Shown here piece after piece: positions 18,903-28,514 of a stretch of DNA of 64,000 nt. Location of the stretch: positions 4,894,501-4,958,500 of the forward strand of contig NZ_CP152412.1 of NCBI RefSeq assembly GCF_038957035.1, in the 5' to 3' direction. The position numbers and the translations under genes were made by a program. Source of the DNA: Bradyrhizobium sp. B097. GTDB lineage: Bacteria > Pseudomonadota > Alphaproteobacteria > Rhizobiales > Xanthobacteraceae. The notes beneath the pieces were generated by a model. The model was not told the DNA's origin and ran no database searches. It saw nothing but the letters and a program-made list of their open reading frames with translations. Numbering within the stretch: position 1 is the stretch's first letter; every line of letters begins with the position of its first letter.

Positions 18903-20150
18903 ATGGACCAGACCACGACTCCGAACGACACGCTTGCAACGCCGGCGAAACAGTCGCGCGTCGCACTGAACGTGCTCGCACTCTGCTTCGTGCTGTCGGT
19001 GCTCGGACGCGGTCTCAGCGACAGCTTCACGGTGTTCCTCAAGCCGATCTCGGAAAATTTCGGCTGGGACCGCGCCTCCGTCGTGTCGGTCTATTCGCTG
19101 ACCTGGCTCGCCAGCGGCCTCACCGCGCCCCTGGTCGGGCGCCTGTTCGATCGCTCGGGTCCGCGCGTGGTCTATGCGCTGGGCCTGTCGCTGCTCGGCT
19201 GCGCATTCCTGATCGCCTCACGCGCGCAAGCGCTCTGGCAGTTCCAGCTCAGCGTCGGCCTCTGCGTCGGCTTCGGCACCGCGCTGATCGGCAACGTCTC
19301 GAACTCGATCCTGCTCGGCCGCTGGTTCGGACCAAAGCTGCCAACCGCGATGGCCGTGATGTATTCGGCGACCGGCGCCGGCCTCTTGGTGCTGCTGCCG
19401 CTGTCGCAGGTGCTGATCGACCGGATCGGCTGGCGCGAGGCCTATCAGGTATTCGGCGTCAGTGCGCTTGGCCTGCTCGTCCCGCTCGTGTTCCTGCCGT
19501 GGCGGCTGCTCGCCGGCGGATCGCCGCACATCATCAGGAAGGCGCAAGCCGGGCTCGCCGAAGAAGGCTGGACGTTGCTGGCTGCGATGCGCCACCACGC
19601 CTTCTGGGCGCTGTTCTCGACTTTCTTCTTCACCGCGATTGCGATGTATGCGCTGACGGCGCAGATCGTCGCCTACCTGATCGATGTCGGCTTCCCGCCG
19701 CTGCAGGCCGCCACCGCCTGGGGCTTCTCCGGCGTCGCGCTGTTCGTCGGCATGCTCGGCGTGTCCACGCTCGACGGCATCATCGGCCGCCGGCCCTCGG
19801 TGCTGTTCAGCTACGGCGTCTCGATCATCGGCATCATCCTGCTCTGGCTGCTACAGTGGTATCCGAACTACTGGCTGCTGACCGGCTTTGTGATCTGCTT
19901 CGGCAGCATGATCGGCTCGCGCGGCCCGCTGATCACCGCGACCGCGCTAAAAATCTTCCGCGGTGAACGTGTCGGCACGATCTACGGCACCATCATGATC
20001 GGCAGCGGCCTCGGCTCCGCGCTCGGCTCCTGGGGCGGCGGCCTGATCCACGACTGGACCCACAGCTACAATCCGCTGATCGCCTTCGCGCTCGTCAACG
20101 TGGTGCTCGGCCTGATCCCGTTCCTGGTGGTGCCGGCGCTGCGGCGCTGA
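18903..20150 (+). CDS. MFS transporter
   Basis: Inner-membrane transporter with twelve predicted helices. Helix 1 is LNVLALCFVLSVLGRGLSDS, and the MFS loop 2-3 motif is represented by APLVGRLFDRSGPR. The second half starts near ALFSTFFFTAIAMYALT. It resembles the oxalate/monocarboxylate-type MFS group in its GWDRASVVSVYSLTWLASG region, but the substrate is unknown. 415 residues. The annotated ATG at 18903 has no visible Shine-Dalgarno and directly follows the tyrS terminator, so expression may depend on read-through or the true start may lie further in. No partner gene. Confidence 0.88.
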   Translation: MDQTTTPNDTLATPAKQSRVALNVLALCFVLSVLGRGLSDSFTVFLKPISENFGWDRASVVSVYSLTWLASGLTAPLVGRLFDRSGPRVVYALGLSLLGCAFLIASRAQALWQFQLSVGLCVGFGTALIGNVSNSILLGRWFGPKLPTAMAVMYSATGAGLLVLLPLSQVLIDRIGWREAYQVFGVSALGLLVPLVFLPWRLLAGGSPHIIRKAQAGLAEEGWTLLAAMRHHAFWALFSTFFFTAIAMYALTAQIVAYLIDVGFPPLQAATAWGFSGVALFVGMLGVSTLDGIIGRRPSVLFSYGVSIIGIILLWLLQWYPNYWLLTGFVICFGSMIGSRGPLITATALKIFRGERVGTIYGTIMIGSGLGSALGSWGGGLIHDWTHSYNPLIAFALVNVVLGLIPFLVVPALRR

Positions 20151-20181
20151 GTCGAGTGCTCATGAACTTGGCTAGTTCGAC

Positions 20182-20213
20182 GGCCTCTCCCCACGGGCAC
20201 ATGGGGAGAGGCC
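20182..20213. terminator. Hairpin between convergent genes
   Basis: A perfect 12-bp inverted repeat GGCCTCTCCCCA (20182-20193) and TGGGGAGAGGCC (20202-20213) with an 8-nt loop, between the convergent MFS and secreted-protein genes. There is no T-tract. Likely a bidirectional hairpin or an intergenic repeat unit. Confidence 0.5.
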
Positions 20214-20234
20214 GAAGGCTACGACGTCTTTCGC

Positions 20235-21989
20235 TCAGTCGATATCGCGGCAATCGTCGCCGCGGTGGTCACGGCCGCAGGAGCCGCGGTCATGGGCTTC
20301 CTCCCGGCCATCGCCGGTGCCCGGCGTGAACGACACGCCACGCAGCGCCTCGCCGGAGTTCGCGGTGCGCAGCGTGACGAAATGCTCGCCGGCCGGCAGC
20401 GTGGTCGCGGAAAGCTTGTCGGTGATCATCACGAGCTTGTTCGGATCGGCACCCTGGTCGCCGCTGCCGCTCACCGTGGAGGTGATCGCCCAGATCGACA
20501 CGCTGCCGTCGCGATTGACGCGGCCGGTGATGTTGCGCAGGCCGTCGGTCGCCGGCGACCACGGCTTGCCGGTCGCGGTGTTGTTGCCGGTCGGATAGCC
20601 CTGCACCGTGTAGGGCACACCGAGGTCAAGTCCCGCCTGCAGGGTGTAGGCCTGCTTCCACGCGCCGGCGGTGCTGTCGAACACCCACTTCTGCAATCCG
20701 GCTGATGTCTGCGCCTTGGCAGCGGTATAGCTGTTCGATGTCGGGTCGAATGTTGCGGTGCCGTTGCCTTCGTCGGCGACGTAGAGCGTGTTCGCGTCGG
20801 CGAACCAGATGCCGAACGGGAACGAGGTTGTGCTCTTGAGCGCAGTCGGGAAACCGCTCAGCACGCACATGTTGTAGGGCGTGACGCCCTGCGTCGCCAA
20901 CTTCGAACCGTCGTAGAAGATCTGCGTCGTCGGCAGCGACGCAGACGGAGCCGGCAGGCCGACGCCGTTCGGGCACGCCTTCGGACTGCCGTTGGCGGCG
21001 TTGCCGGTGGTGTCGATGAAGTAGACGGTGTTGATTCCGTTACCGCCGCTGCCCTTGGTCGTGTAGATCACGTTGTTGAACACGGTGAGGCCGCGAAAAT
21101 TGGTGTCCTTGCCGATCTTGTCGGCTTTCTGGCCGAGTTCGGTGATGTTGAAGCTGCCGAGCGGGAAAGGGCCGCCCGGATCCGCCTGCCGCGCGAGCGG
21201 CGCGTCGGCCTCTCTCGCGATCTGCATGCCGGCCCCCGTGATGACGCCCGCAGGCTGCGGGTTGCCGCCATTGCCCGCATTGCCGGCGGTGTAGAACACA
21301 CCGGCACCATGCCGATCGTTGAAGATCGCAGCGCGACCGTTGTTGCCGCTATAGCCGTTCACCTTGGTGAAGTGGAAGCGACCGTTCTCGTCGACTTCGG
21401 CGACCAGGCGATAATAGGTGCCGGGCACCGGATTAGTCGGATCGATGACGTCAGGCGTATTGGAGTTCGACACGTCGATGGCGCCGATCGGAGCGAGATA
21501 GCCCATGAACGTCACCCTGCGGTGATCGAGCGACAGATTGAGCGCCAGCTCGGATTTTGACGAGAAGCTGGTGACCATCTGGTCCTTGTTTTGGGACACG
21601 CCGCGCTGGGCGCTGTTCGGCACCTCGAGCGACTGCACATGTCTGCCGTCGAGACGCAGTTCGTCGAGCAGGATCTTCGCAGTCAGGCCGAACGAGCCGT
21701 CGACACCGTCGTTGTTGAACACCGTCGGATAGGTGCCGTCCGCCGTTGCGGTCACGCAATTGGGCGACACGCAGTTCGGCGGCAATTGTGTCACGCCGGG
21801 CGTGATGGTGACGGCGTTGTTGACGAACACCGCACGGCTCAACAACAGATGACCCGGCCGGAAATGAACGTCGTCGCCGTCGGCGTGCGCAAGACTGCTG
21901 GCGAGCGCCGTGGAGGCGAGCAGCGTCAACGCAAAAACCGGCCGAGACAGCGGAAGCCCCACAGGCGGGCGCAATCCTTTGGCGATCAT
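20235..21989 (-). CDS. Secreted protein of unknown function, beta-propeller-like
   Basis: Start MIAKGLRPP is chosen because GGGAGAA precedes the ATG at 21989; the open frame continues upstream without a signal. A Sec signal peptide (PVFALTLLASTALASSLAHA) leads to a mature protein of ~550 residues. The C-terminal half has repeated strands with propeller-like phrases: FRGLTVFNNVIYTTKG, FPFGIWFADANTLYVADEG and GLRNITGRVNRDGSVSIWAI. Two cysteine pairs are visible (PPNCVSPNC and KACPNG/NMCVL). I do not recognise a named family; it could be an NHL/SMP30-type periplasmic or secreted propeller. The extreme C terminus is Asp/His/Arg-rich (DGREEAHDRG). Monocistronic. Confidence 0.72.
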   Translation of the reverse strand: MIAKGLRPPVGLPLSRPVFALTLLASTALASSLAHADGDDVHFRPGHLLLSRAVFVNNAVTITPGVTQLPPNCVSPNCVTATADGTYPTVFNNDGVDGSFGLTAKILLDELRLDGRHVQSLEVPNSAQRGVSQNKDQMVTSFSSKSELALNLSLDHRRVTFMGYLAPIGAIDVSNSNTPDVIDPTNPVPGTYYRLVAEVDENGRFHFTKVNGYSGNNGRAAIFNDRHGAGVFYTAGNAGNGGNPQPAGVITGAGMQIAREADAPLARQADPGGPFPLGSFNITELGQKADKIGKDTNFRGLTVFNNVIYTTKGSGGNGINTVYFIDTTGNAANGSPKACPNGVGLPAPSASLPTTQIFYDGSKLATQGVTPYNMCVLSGFPTALKSTTSFPFGIWFADANTLYVADEGNGTATFDPTSNSYTAAKAQTSAGLQKWVFDSTAGAWKQAYTLQAGLDLGVPYTVQGYPTGNNTATGKPWSPATDGLRNITGRVNRDGSVSIWAITSTVSGSGDQGADPNKLVMITDKLSATTLPAGEHFVTLRTANSGEALRGVSFTPGTGDGREEAHDRGSCGRDHRGDDCRDID

Positions 21990-22213
21990 TGCTTTTCTCC
22001 CAATGTAAGATTTTTTCAGAAAACGAGAGGCGCGTAACCGCCCGCCATGGCGGCGGTCGGCGCGCGCAATCTGCGGGCGGACTGTTACGGGCGTGCGACA
22101 ATCCACCGCATGTCCACTGCGGGATCTCACTCGTCGCGATGGATGATCCAGTCGGTCATGCCCGGCAATCTCGTCCGGGCCCTCGGCTACCGCCGAGGGA
22201 ATCTGCTGACGCG

Positions 22214-25200
22214 CTAATTGTTCGTCGTCGGCAGATCGTTCGGGCCGTACTGCTTGAACTCGAAGATCTTGCGCGTCAGGCCGGGCGCCAGCGCCGAGAT
22301 CGGGTTGACGCGCAGCACCGGCGCACTCGGTGTTCCCACCACTTCATAGGTCACACCGATCAGGCCTTCGTTGCTGCCGGCGCCCAGGAAAATCCCGAAG
22401 AACGGGATCTGGCCGAACATGTTGTTCAAGCCGTACATCGGAATGAAGGTGCCGTTCATCCGCACCTGGTTGCCGAGATAGTCGATGCTGCCTTCGATCG
22501 TCGCGCCGATGCTCGGTCCCTTGACCACGCCGTTGCGGATCGAGAGCTGGCCGCTCTGGCGCGTGAACTCGGCGCGCAGCGCGTCGAACCCGATGCCGTT
22601 CTGGGTGCTGACCGGCCCGCCGGCGACGGCGCGGTCGAGCTGGGTTTCGCCCTTCACCGAAAAGCCGGTGATGTTGATGAGACCTTCCCTCGGGCTCGGC
22701 TCGGGGATCGGCGGCTCCATCGCCAGCGTGAGCTGGCCGCCGACCACCTTCGAATAGGTGTCGATGAAGCGCAGGAACGCGCCGGCGTCACCGGTTTGCA
22801 GGTAGATCACCTCGCGGCCCTGCTGGCGGCCGCGCATGTCGACGCTGACGGGGGTATCGCGGCCGACCCTGCCGCTCAGCGTGAACGCCTTGAAGAACCC
22901 GTTGCGCCGCGAAATCTTGGCGTCGACGCCACGCAGCGCTTCGCCGTTGAACCCGGCCACCGCGCCGAGCTTCAGATCGACATCGAAATCGGTGGTCTTG
23001 GTCTTGCTCTTGGGATCGCTGTCGCGGCCGGAGATCGCCGATTTCAGGAAGCCGCGGCCATCGAACACGTCGCCACGCATCGTCACCTTGATCACGCCGT
23101 CGGGACCGCGATCGGCCCGCAGCGATGTCTTGTCGCCGTCCGACGGCGCATAGGTCGGGAAGTTCGCATTCATCAGGTCGCCGTTCTGGTCGACCTCGAG
23201 CGCGCCCTTGATCGAGACGCCGCTGCCATCGATCGAGATATCCTCGAACCGCGTCGACTGCCCCTTCGGCACCACGTTGAAGGTCGCCTTGCCGGCCCTG
23301 CCCTGCGCCTTGACCCAACCCGGCAGGATGTTGTCGAGCTTGAGCTGGGTCAGGTCGGCCTCGACACCCATCTTGGTGGCGGGATTGTCGCCGCTGCCGA
23401 TCTTGCCGCTCAGCTTGATCGGGATCGCGCCTGACACGGCGGGACCGAGATCAAGCCCGAGCCGTGCGCGGCTCGCATCGTCCAGCGTTGCCTGCAGCTT
23501 GACGTCGGCATCGCCGTCGGCCGGCTTGCGGTAGTCGAGCGAGGCCGCCTGCCCGTTGATCTTGACGTCGCCCTTGACCTGGAAGCCGGCGTTGCTCGCA
23601 ATCACCTTCAGCGTGTTGGCCTCGAGCTTCTGGTTCATGACCAGCTTGTCGACGGCAACGGCGGAGATGTCGGCGGTGACGGAATATTGCGTGTCGGCCT
23701 TGGTCAGCCCGCCCGTCACCGGCATGCCGAGATTGATCGTGGCCGTGACGTTGCCCTTGCTGCCGTTGGGATCGATCGGCGGACCGGAGAGATCGCTGAG
23801 CCGGTCGGATGCGAGGATTTCGGCGGCGGCCGGCACCGGACAGTCGACCCGGAACTTGACCTTCGACGGCGACGGCTTCGGCGCCATGTCGGGCACCTCG
23901 AAGCTGAAATCCGACAGCGTGATCTTGCGGCCGGCCGGCGTGTCGGCGATGCCCTGATTGATGGTCACGGTCGCCGTGCGGCCGGTCACCCTGGCCTTCA
24001 GATCCGCATCATGCACCGCGGGCATCTTGTCCACCGGACGCACCGTGACACCCGAAGCGACGATGTTAACCGAGAGGCCGTCATCCGGGATCGGCGGTCC
24101 CTTGCGCGACAGATTATGTACCGGCGAATTGACGCCGACATCGATGCGCTGGAGCGTGCCGCGGTCGATCCGCTCGAGCACCCATTCGCGCACCTCGGGC
24201 ACGATGATGATCGGCCACATCCGCTTCAGCGCGGAGGCCGACATCGGCGTGCCGGCGAAGCCGAGTTGCAACCGCGGCTCGCCGGAGTAGTCGATGCTGC
24301 CGGTGCCGGCGACGCCGATCTCGCCATTGCTGATATCGGCCTGGGTCAGCAGCACCCGCTTCTTCTCGGTGTCGAACCGGAAACCGACGTTGATGCGATT
24401 GAAGATCAGCGGCGGTTCGTCCTTGTCGGCGCCGGCGAGCACGATGGTGCCCCCGGACAGGCCCGCCTGCCAGTCGGTGACGTTGTCGTTCGGCGGCTCG
24501 AGATGGCCGAGCAGCGTGATGCGGTTGGCGCCCGAGACGATCTTGATCGGCGCCAGCAGCACGCGGCGCCCCGAATCCCATTCGACGCTCATCTCGGCCG
24601 AATCGACCGGCATCGGGTAGTCGGGCGTGTCGGTGTCGATGATGTTGCCGGCACCGACATTGATCTTGCCGCGGAAATAGGTCGGCAGGCCGTCGCGGCC
24701 GAGCTCGCCCTTCATCTCGCCCGACAGCGGCAGGTCCGCGGTGTAGGTGAGATCCTTGGTCCGCATCGCGAGCAGGATGTTGCGGGTGGAGACCTTGTCG
24801 GCCTTGATGTCGACCGAGCGCACGCCATTCTGCTGCGGTCCAATCAGGACGCGGACCGACCAGGGCTTTGCGCCGTCCTCGCCGAAGCTGAGCGCAACCC
24901 CGCCGCCACTCGGGCGCCGCAGGCTCAGGCTGATATTCTCAAAGCTCCATTTGTTGCCGCGCTGCTGGTCGTCGACGACGAGATTGCCGTTCTTCAGGCC
25001 GATCTCGTTGAGATTCTGACCATCGAGGCCGGTCATGCTGAGGCTGTCGAGCCAGTCGAGGCCGGCGAGCAGCCCGCTCTGGGCCGAATCGGGTGCGGCA
25101 GCCGAGGGTGCGGAGGCAACTGGAGGCAAGGCAACCGGCGGCGGCGGCGCAGCGGTCGCCGGCCGCGGGAATGTCGGCGGCAGCCCCGCCTCCCGCTTGG

Positions 25201-25837
25201 ATGCAACCCCGGTGGCGAGCGGTTTTGCGGTGTCGCCGGCGGACACGGTGACATTGCCGTCGGGCGTGATGCGCACCGACAGTTCCGCATCGACCAGGTT
25301 GAGGCTCTCCGCCCGCAACTGGCCCATCAGCAATGCCGTTCCGGACAAGCGCACTTCGGCTTTCGGCGCGCTGGCAACGACCGCGTGGTCGCGGTCGCGG
25401 ACGATGATGTCACGGATGCGCACCGCGATCCTGACCCGGCCGGCGCGCTCGATCTGCGTTCCGCCGACCTCGACCGTGTTGCCGTGACCGATATTCTCCT
25501 CGATCGCCGCGGCAAGCCATGGCGTCGCCAGATCGAGATTGATCGGACCGGCGCCGAGCCGCCACCACAACGCGCCGAAGCAGGTCGCGAACATCACGAC
25601 CAGCACCACGAGCACCAGCCCGATGCGGCGGATCCAACGCTCACGATGCAGCCAGCGCTGCATGCCGGAGCAGAAATCGCTGAAACGATGCAGGTTGGTG
25701 TTGGAACGCGCCAGCAATTGCCGCGCACGGTTGCCCGCCGCCTCATCCTGCTCGTCCCACGCGGCGTCGTCTTCCCATTGCGAGAAGTCGGTCCCGGCGC
25801 GCGGATTTGGACCCTGCGGCGACGTGTTCCTTGCCAT
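22214..25837 (-). CDS. Large AsmA/YhdP-like envelope protein (DUF3971-type)
   Basis: 1207 residues: a ~70-residue cytoplasmic N terminus, one membrane segment (IGLVLVVLVVMFATCFGALWW, ~70-91), then a very long periplasmic region of beta-strand repeats typical of the AsmA/TamB/YhdP superfamily, which forms hydrophobic grooves for phospholipid transfer between membranes. Near the C terminus, IEGSIDYLGNQVRMNGTFIP and GLNNMFGQIPFFGIFLG match the AsmA-like C-terminal region. A Pro/Ala linker (PRPATAAPPPPVALPP) lies around residue 220. Start MARNTSPQ at 25837 is chosen for its GAGAGG; the frame extends 27 codons upstream. The lipid-transfer role is inferred from family only. Confidence 0.78.
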   Translation of the reverse strand: MARNTSPQGPNPRAGTDFSQWEDDAAWDEQDEAAGNRARQLLARSNTNLHRFSDFCSGMQRWLHRERWIRRIGLVLVVLVVMFATCFGALWWRLGAGPINLDLATPWLAAAIEENIGHGNTVEVGGTQIERAGRVRIAVRIRDIIVRDRDHAVVASAPKAEVRLSGTALLMGQLRAESLNLVDAELSVRITPDGNVTVSAGDTAKPLATGVASKREAGLPPTFPRPATAAPPPPVALPPVASAPSAAAPDSAQSGLLAGLDWLDSLSMTGLDGQNLNEIGLKNGNLVVDDQQRGNKWSFENISLSLRRPSGGGVALSFGEDGAKPWSVRVLIGPQQNGVRSVDIKADKVSTRNILLAMRTKDLTYTADLPLSGEMKGELGRDGLPTYFRGKINVGAGNIIDTDTPDYPMPVDSAEMSVEWDSGRRVLLAPIKIVSGANRITLLGHLEPPNDNVTDWQAGLSGGTIVLAGADKDEPPLIFNRINVGFRFDTEKKRVLLTQADISNGEIGVAGTGSIDYSGEPRLQLGFAGTPMSASALKRMWPIIIVPEVREWVLERIDRGTLQRIDVGVNSPVHNLSRKGPPIPDDGLSVNIVASGVTVRPVDKMPAVHDADLKARVTGRTATVTINQGIADTPAGRKITLSDFSFEVPDMAPKPSPSKVKFRVDCPVPAAAEILASDRLSDLSGPPIDPNGSKGNVTATINLGMPVTGGLTKADTQYSVTADISAVAVDKLVMNQKLEANTLKVIASNAGFQVKGDVKINGQAASLDYRKPADGDADVKLQATLDDASRARLGLDLGPAVSGAIPIKLSGKIGSGDNPATKMGVEADLTQLKLDNILPGWVKAQGRAGKATFNVVPKGQSTRFEDISIDGSGVSIKGALEVDQNGDLMNANFPTYAPSDGDKTSLRADRGPDGVIKVTMRGDVFDGRGFLKSAISGRDSDPKSKTKTTDFDVDLKLGAVAGFNGEALRGVDAKISRRNGFFKAFTLSGRVGRDTPVSVDMRGRQQGREVIYLQTGDAGAFLRFIDTYSKVVGGQLTLAMEPPIPEPSPREGLINITGFSVKGETQLDRAVAGGPVSTQNGIGFDALRAEFTRQSGQLSIRNGVVKGPSIGATIEGSIDYLGNQVRMNGTFIPMYGLNNMFGQIPFFGIFLGAGSNEGLIGVTYEVVGTPSAPVLRVNPISALAPGLTRKIFEFKQYGPNDLPTTNN

Positions 25838-26145
25838 TGCCTCTCGGTGCTGACGGCGAAGCTGATCGCCGCCATCGGGGCGCCCGTCGACTGTTATCGA
25901 GCGCTCCCTTGCCGGCATCGCCGCCTATCCTCGCCTAATCATGTTACTCGCCGATGGCCCCGGAACGGGCCAAACCAACCAATCAAAAACCAATTCAGCA
26001 AGCGGACGGGTAACGCGTCGAATTCCTTGTCACCATACTCCGTGGCCATCAAACTTGCCCAGCAGCCGATGCGAATCCGGCCGCTGCGAATGAGACCCGC
26101 AATACCCCAATGGTTGAGCTTCGGAAAGCGACGAAAGGAAGGCGT

Positions 26146-26892
26146 ATGTCCAAGAAAACGCGCAAGAAATCCTCCAACACAACCGGAAAGCGGGTCGCAA
26201 CAAAGGTTGCGCGCGCCACAAGCGCAAGCACTGGGAAGTCCGCGATGAAAACCCGCACAACGGTTGCGAAGACGGCCGCGGCCAAGAAAGCAGCCAAGAA
26301 AGCAACGAAGGCGAAGGCCAAGACCACCGCAAAGACCGCAACGGGTGTTCAAGGCAAAGCCTCGCACAAGGCTGCATCGAAACCGTTAAAGGCTGAGCCG
26401 GCCGCAACCGTGACCAAGTTGTCCGCCGTCACACTCACTGAGGGCGCCGCGGCGCCCGGCTTCGACCTGCCGCGCGACGGTGGAGGCAGCGCTTCACTGC
26501 GAGATTTTGCCGGCAAGAAGCTGGTGCTGTTCTTCTATCCCCGCGCCGACACCCCCGGCTGCACCAGGGAGGCGATCGACTTCACCCGGCTCAAGAACGA
26601 GTTCGCGGCTTCAGGTGCCGAGGTGGTCGGCATTTCCGCCGACACGGTTAAGGCGCAGGAGTCATTTCGAAACAAACACCAGCTGTCGGTGCCGCTGGTC
26701 TCGGACCCGGCCCACCAGATGCTGGAGGCGTATGGCGCCTGGGGCGAAAAATCCATGTATGGCAGGACCTTCATGGGAATTATTCGCACCACGGTTCTGG
26801 TCGATTCCAGTGGAAAAGTCGCCCGGATCTGGCGCCATGTGAAGGTCGACGGCCATGCCGAAGCGGTATTGGAGGCCGCCCGATCGCTCTGA
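26146..26892 (+). CDS. Bcp/PrxQ-type peroxiredoxin with histone H1-like N-terminal extension
   Basis: Residues ~100-248 are a thiol peroxidase domain: APGFDLPRDGGG, KKLVLFFYPRADTPGCTREA with peroxidatic Cys139, and GRTFMGIIRTTVLVDSSG. The second Cys that E. coli Bcp has five residues later is absent (TPGCTREAIDF), and Cys139 is the only Cys in the protein, so it should be a 1-Cys enzyme needing an external thiol. Residues 1 to ~90 are a Lys/Ala/Thr-rich tail (KTAAAKKAAKKATKAKAKT) like histone H1 or HU-type extensions, not part of ordinary Bcp. This may place the enzyme on nucleic acid. Start at 26146 is chosen for AAGGAAGG; 248 residues. Monocistronic. Confidence 0.9.
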   Translation: MSKKTRKKSSNTTGKRVATKVARATSASTGKSAMKTRTTVAKTAAAKKAAKKATKAKAKTTAKTATGVQGKASHKAASKPLKAEPAATVTKLSAVTLTEGAAAPGFDLPRDGGGSASLRDFAGKKLVLFFYPRADTPGCTREAIDFTRLKNEFAASGAEVVGISADTVKAQESFRNKHQLSVPLVSDPAHQMLEAYGAWGEKSMYGRTFMGIIRTTVLVDSSGKVARIWRHVKVDGHAEAVLEAARSL

Positions 26893-26991
26893 TCGGAGGG
26901 TTCCGTTTCCTGAAAATTAACCATGGCGAGCTCAAATCGGCCCCACAAATTAGCCGTACGGAACTTGGTCCGACCGGCCGCGGGAGTACCG

Positions 26992-28341
26992 ATGTCGAGC
27001 CGGTCCGGTCATCACCAGAAACACCATCATCCACAGGACCATGGCCGGTCGCCGGCACGCCGTCCGGTAGCACAGCATGCCGCACCGGCGGCGGCCGCCT
27101 CCGGCGAGGGCTATACGCTGGTTCATGCCGGCAAGCAGGTCCGGTTCGGGCCCGTCGTGTTCTGGATCGCGGTCGGCACCGTCGTCCTGCTCGGCATGTG
27201 GTCGGCGGCGACCGCGACCTATTTCGCATTCCGTGACGACGTCCTGACCCGGCTGATCGCGCGCCAGGCCGAGATGCAATACGCCTATGAGGACCGCATC
27301 TCGGAGCTGCGCGCCAAGGTCGACCGCACCACCAGCCGCCAACTGCTCGATCAGGAGCAGTTCGACCAGAAGCTCGACCAGATCATGAAGCGGCAATCGG
27401 CGCTGGAATCGCGCGCCACCGCGCTCGGCGCGATGCCTGATGTTGCGACCACCGGATCGACCAAGCCGCAGGGCCGCGCCGACGCCGCGCCGTCATCCGG
27501 CACGCCAAAGCCCTCCCCGATCAGCGACACCGTGATCTTCGTGGCACCGCCGGATCGCGAGGCGCGGCTGGAATCGCGCGCGCCGCTGATCGCCAAGGCG
27601 CAACCGAACCAGTTCGCCAAAGCGCAGGGCGTCGACAACGTCCTGGTCCGTCTGCAAACCTCGCTCGATCAGGTCGAGCGGCGCCAGGTCGCCGCGCTCT
27701 CCTCGGTCGAGGACGGCATCGAATCGCGGGTGCGCCGGATGCGCGGCGTGATCTCCGATCTCGGCCTCAACATGGCGCAGCTCGAAGCCGCGACGCCGCG
27801 CTCCGGCATGGGCGGACCCTATGTGCCGGTGAAGCTCACGCCCGACGCTGGCGCGTTCGAGCGCCAGCTCTATCGCATCAACATCAACCGCGCGCAGATG
27901 CAGCGCCTGAACCAGACGCTGGCGCTGGTGCCTTACCGCAAGCCCGTTGTCGGCGAGGTCGAATTCACCAGCGGCTTCGGCGTTCGCTCCGATCCCTTCC
28001 TCGGCCGTCCGGCGATGCACACCGGGCTCGACTTCCGCGCCGCGCAAGGCGATCCGGTGCGGGTCACCGCCAACGGCAAGGTGGTGTCGGCAGGCTGGGC
28101 CGGCGGCTACGGCCGCATGGTCGAGGTCGATCACGGCAATGGTCTCTCGACCCGCTACGGCCATCTCTCCGAGATCGGCGTCAAGGTCGGTGAATACGTC
28201 AAGATCGGCCAGGTGATCGGCGCCGTCGGCTCGACCGGCCGCTCCACCGGTCCCCATCTGCACTATGAGACCCGCATCGACGGCGAAGCGGTCGATCCGC
28301 AGAAATTCCTCCGCGCCGGCGTCCGGCTCAGCGCAGGCTAG
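26992..28341 (+). CDS. M23 family metallopeptidase (membrane-anchored, coiled coil)
   Basis: A short, His/basic-rich cytoplasmic N terminus is followed by one membrane helix (VVFWIAVGTVVLLGMWSAA), a long coiled-coil region (DFxxR/Q-rich, ~90-270; DUF5930-like) and a C-terminal LytM/M23 domain. The Zn motifs are intact: HTGLD (H-x3-D) and HLHYE (HxH), plus the GHLSEIGVKVGEYVKIGQ and GSTGRSTGPHLH loops. It probably cleaves peptidoglycan cross-links in the periplasm. Start at 26992 is chosen because GGGAG (26982-26986) lies five bases before it; an in-frame ATG at 26923 has no such signal. 449 residues. Confidence 0.9.
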   Translation: MSSRSGHHQKHHHPQDHGRSPARRPVAQHAAPAAAASGEGYTLVHAGKQVRFGPVVFWIAVGTVVLLGMWSAATATYFAFRDDVLTRLIARQAEMQYAYEDRISELRAKVDRTTSRQLLDQEQFDQKLDQIMKRQSALESRATALGAMPDVATTGSTKPQGRADAAPSSGTPKPSPISDTVIFVAPPDREARLESRAPLIAKAQPNQFAKAQGVDNVLVRLQTSLDQVERRQVAALSSVEDGIESRVRRMRGVISDLGLNMAQLEAATPRSGMGGPYVPVKLTPDAGAFERQLYRININRAQMQRLNQTLALVPYRKPVVGEVEFTSGFGVRSDPFLGRPAMHTGLDFRAAQGDPVRVTANGKVVSAGWAGGYGRMVEVDHGNGLSTRYGHLSEIGVKVGEYVKIGQVIGAVGSTGRSTGPHLHYETRIDGEAVDPQKFLRAGVRLSAG

Positions 28342-28410
28342 CTCAATCTCGCAACGATTGATCTGAACGTCGGCGCAAGCGGCCTCGCTTGCGCCGATCT
28401 CGTTTGTGGT

Positions 28411-28514
28411 TTGGAGCATCAGTTCTGATTGCATCAGCTCCGATGCTCCAGTTTTTTGTCTGGACGCGTTTTCTTCACGCGAACCGGCGTCCACTTCGCT
28501 CGAAAACACTTTAG
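28411..28514. repeat. Composite intergenic repeat, copy A
   Basis: Two modules. First, a hairpin with arms GGAGCATC (28413-28420) and GATGCTCC (28442-28449), followed by TTTTTT. Second, a 52-bp core at 28463-28514 (beginning GACGCGTTTTCTTCACGCG) that matches copy B at 44097-44148 in 48 of 52 positions. The end of the core contains the stop codon (28511-28513) of the leftward DUF5666 gene. The hairpin with T-run may terminate the M23 peptidase transcript. Confidence 0.8.

Noticed and set aside
23687..26248. 853-codon plus-strand open frame
   Set aside because: Antisense to the AsmA-like gene and out of frame with the peroxiredoxin; composition is typical of a shadow frame.
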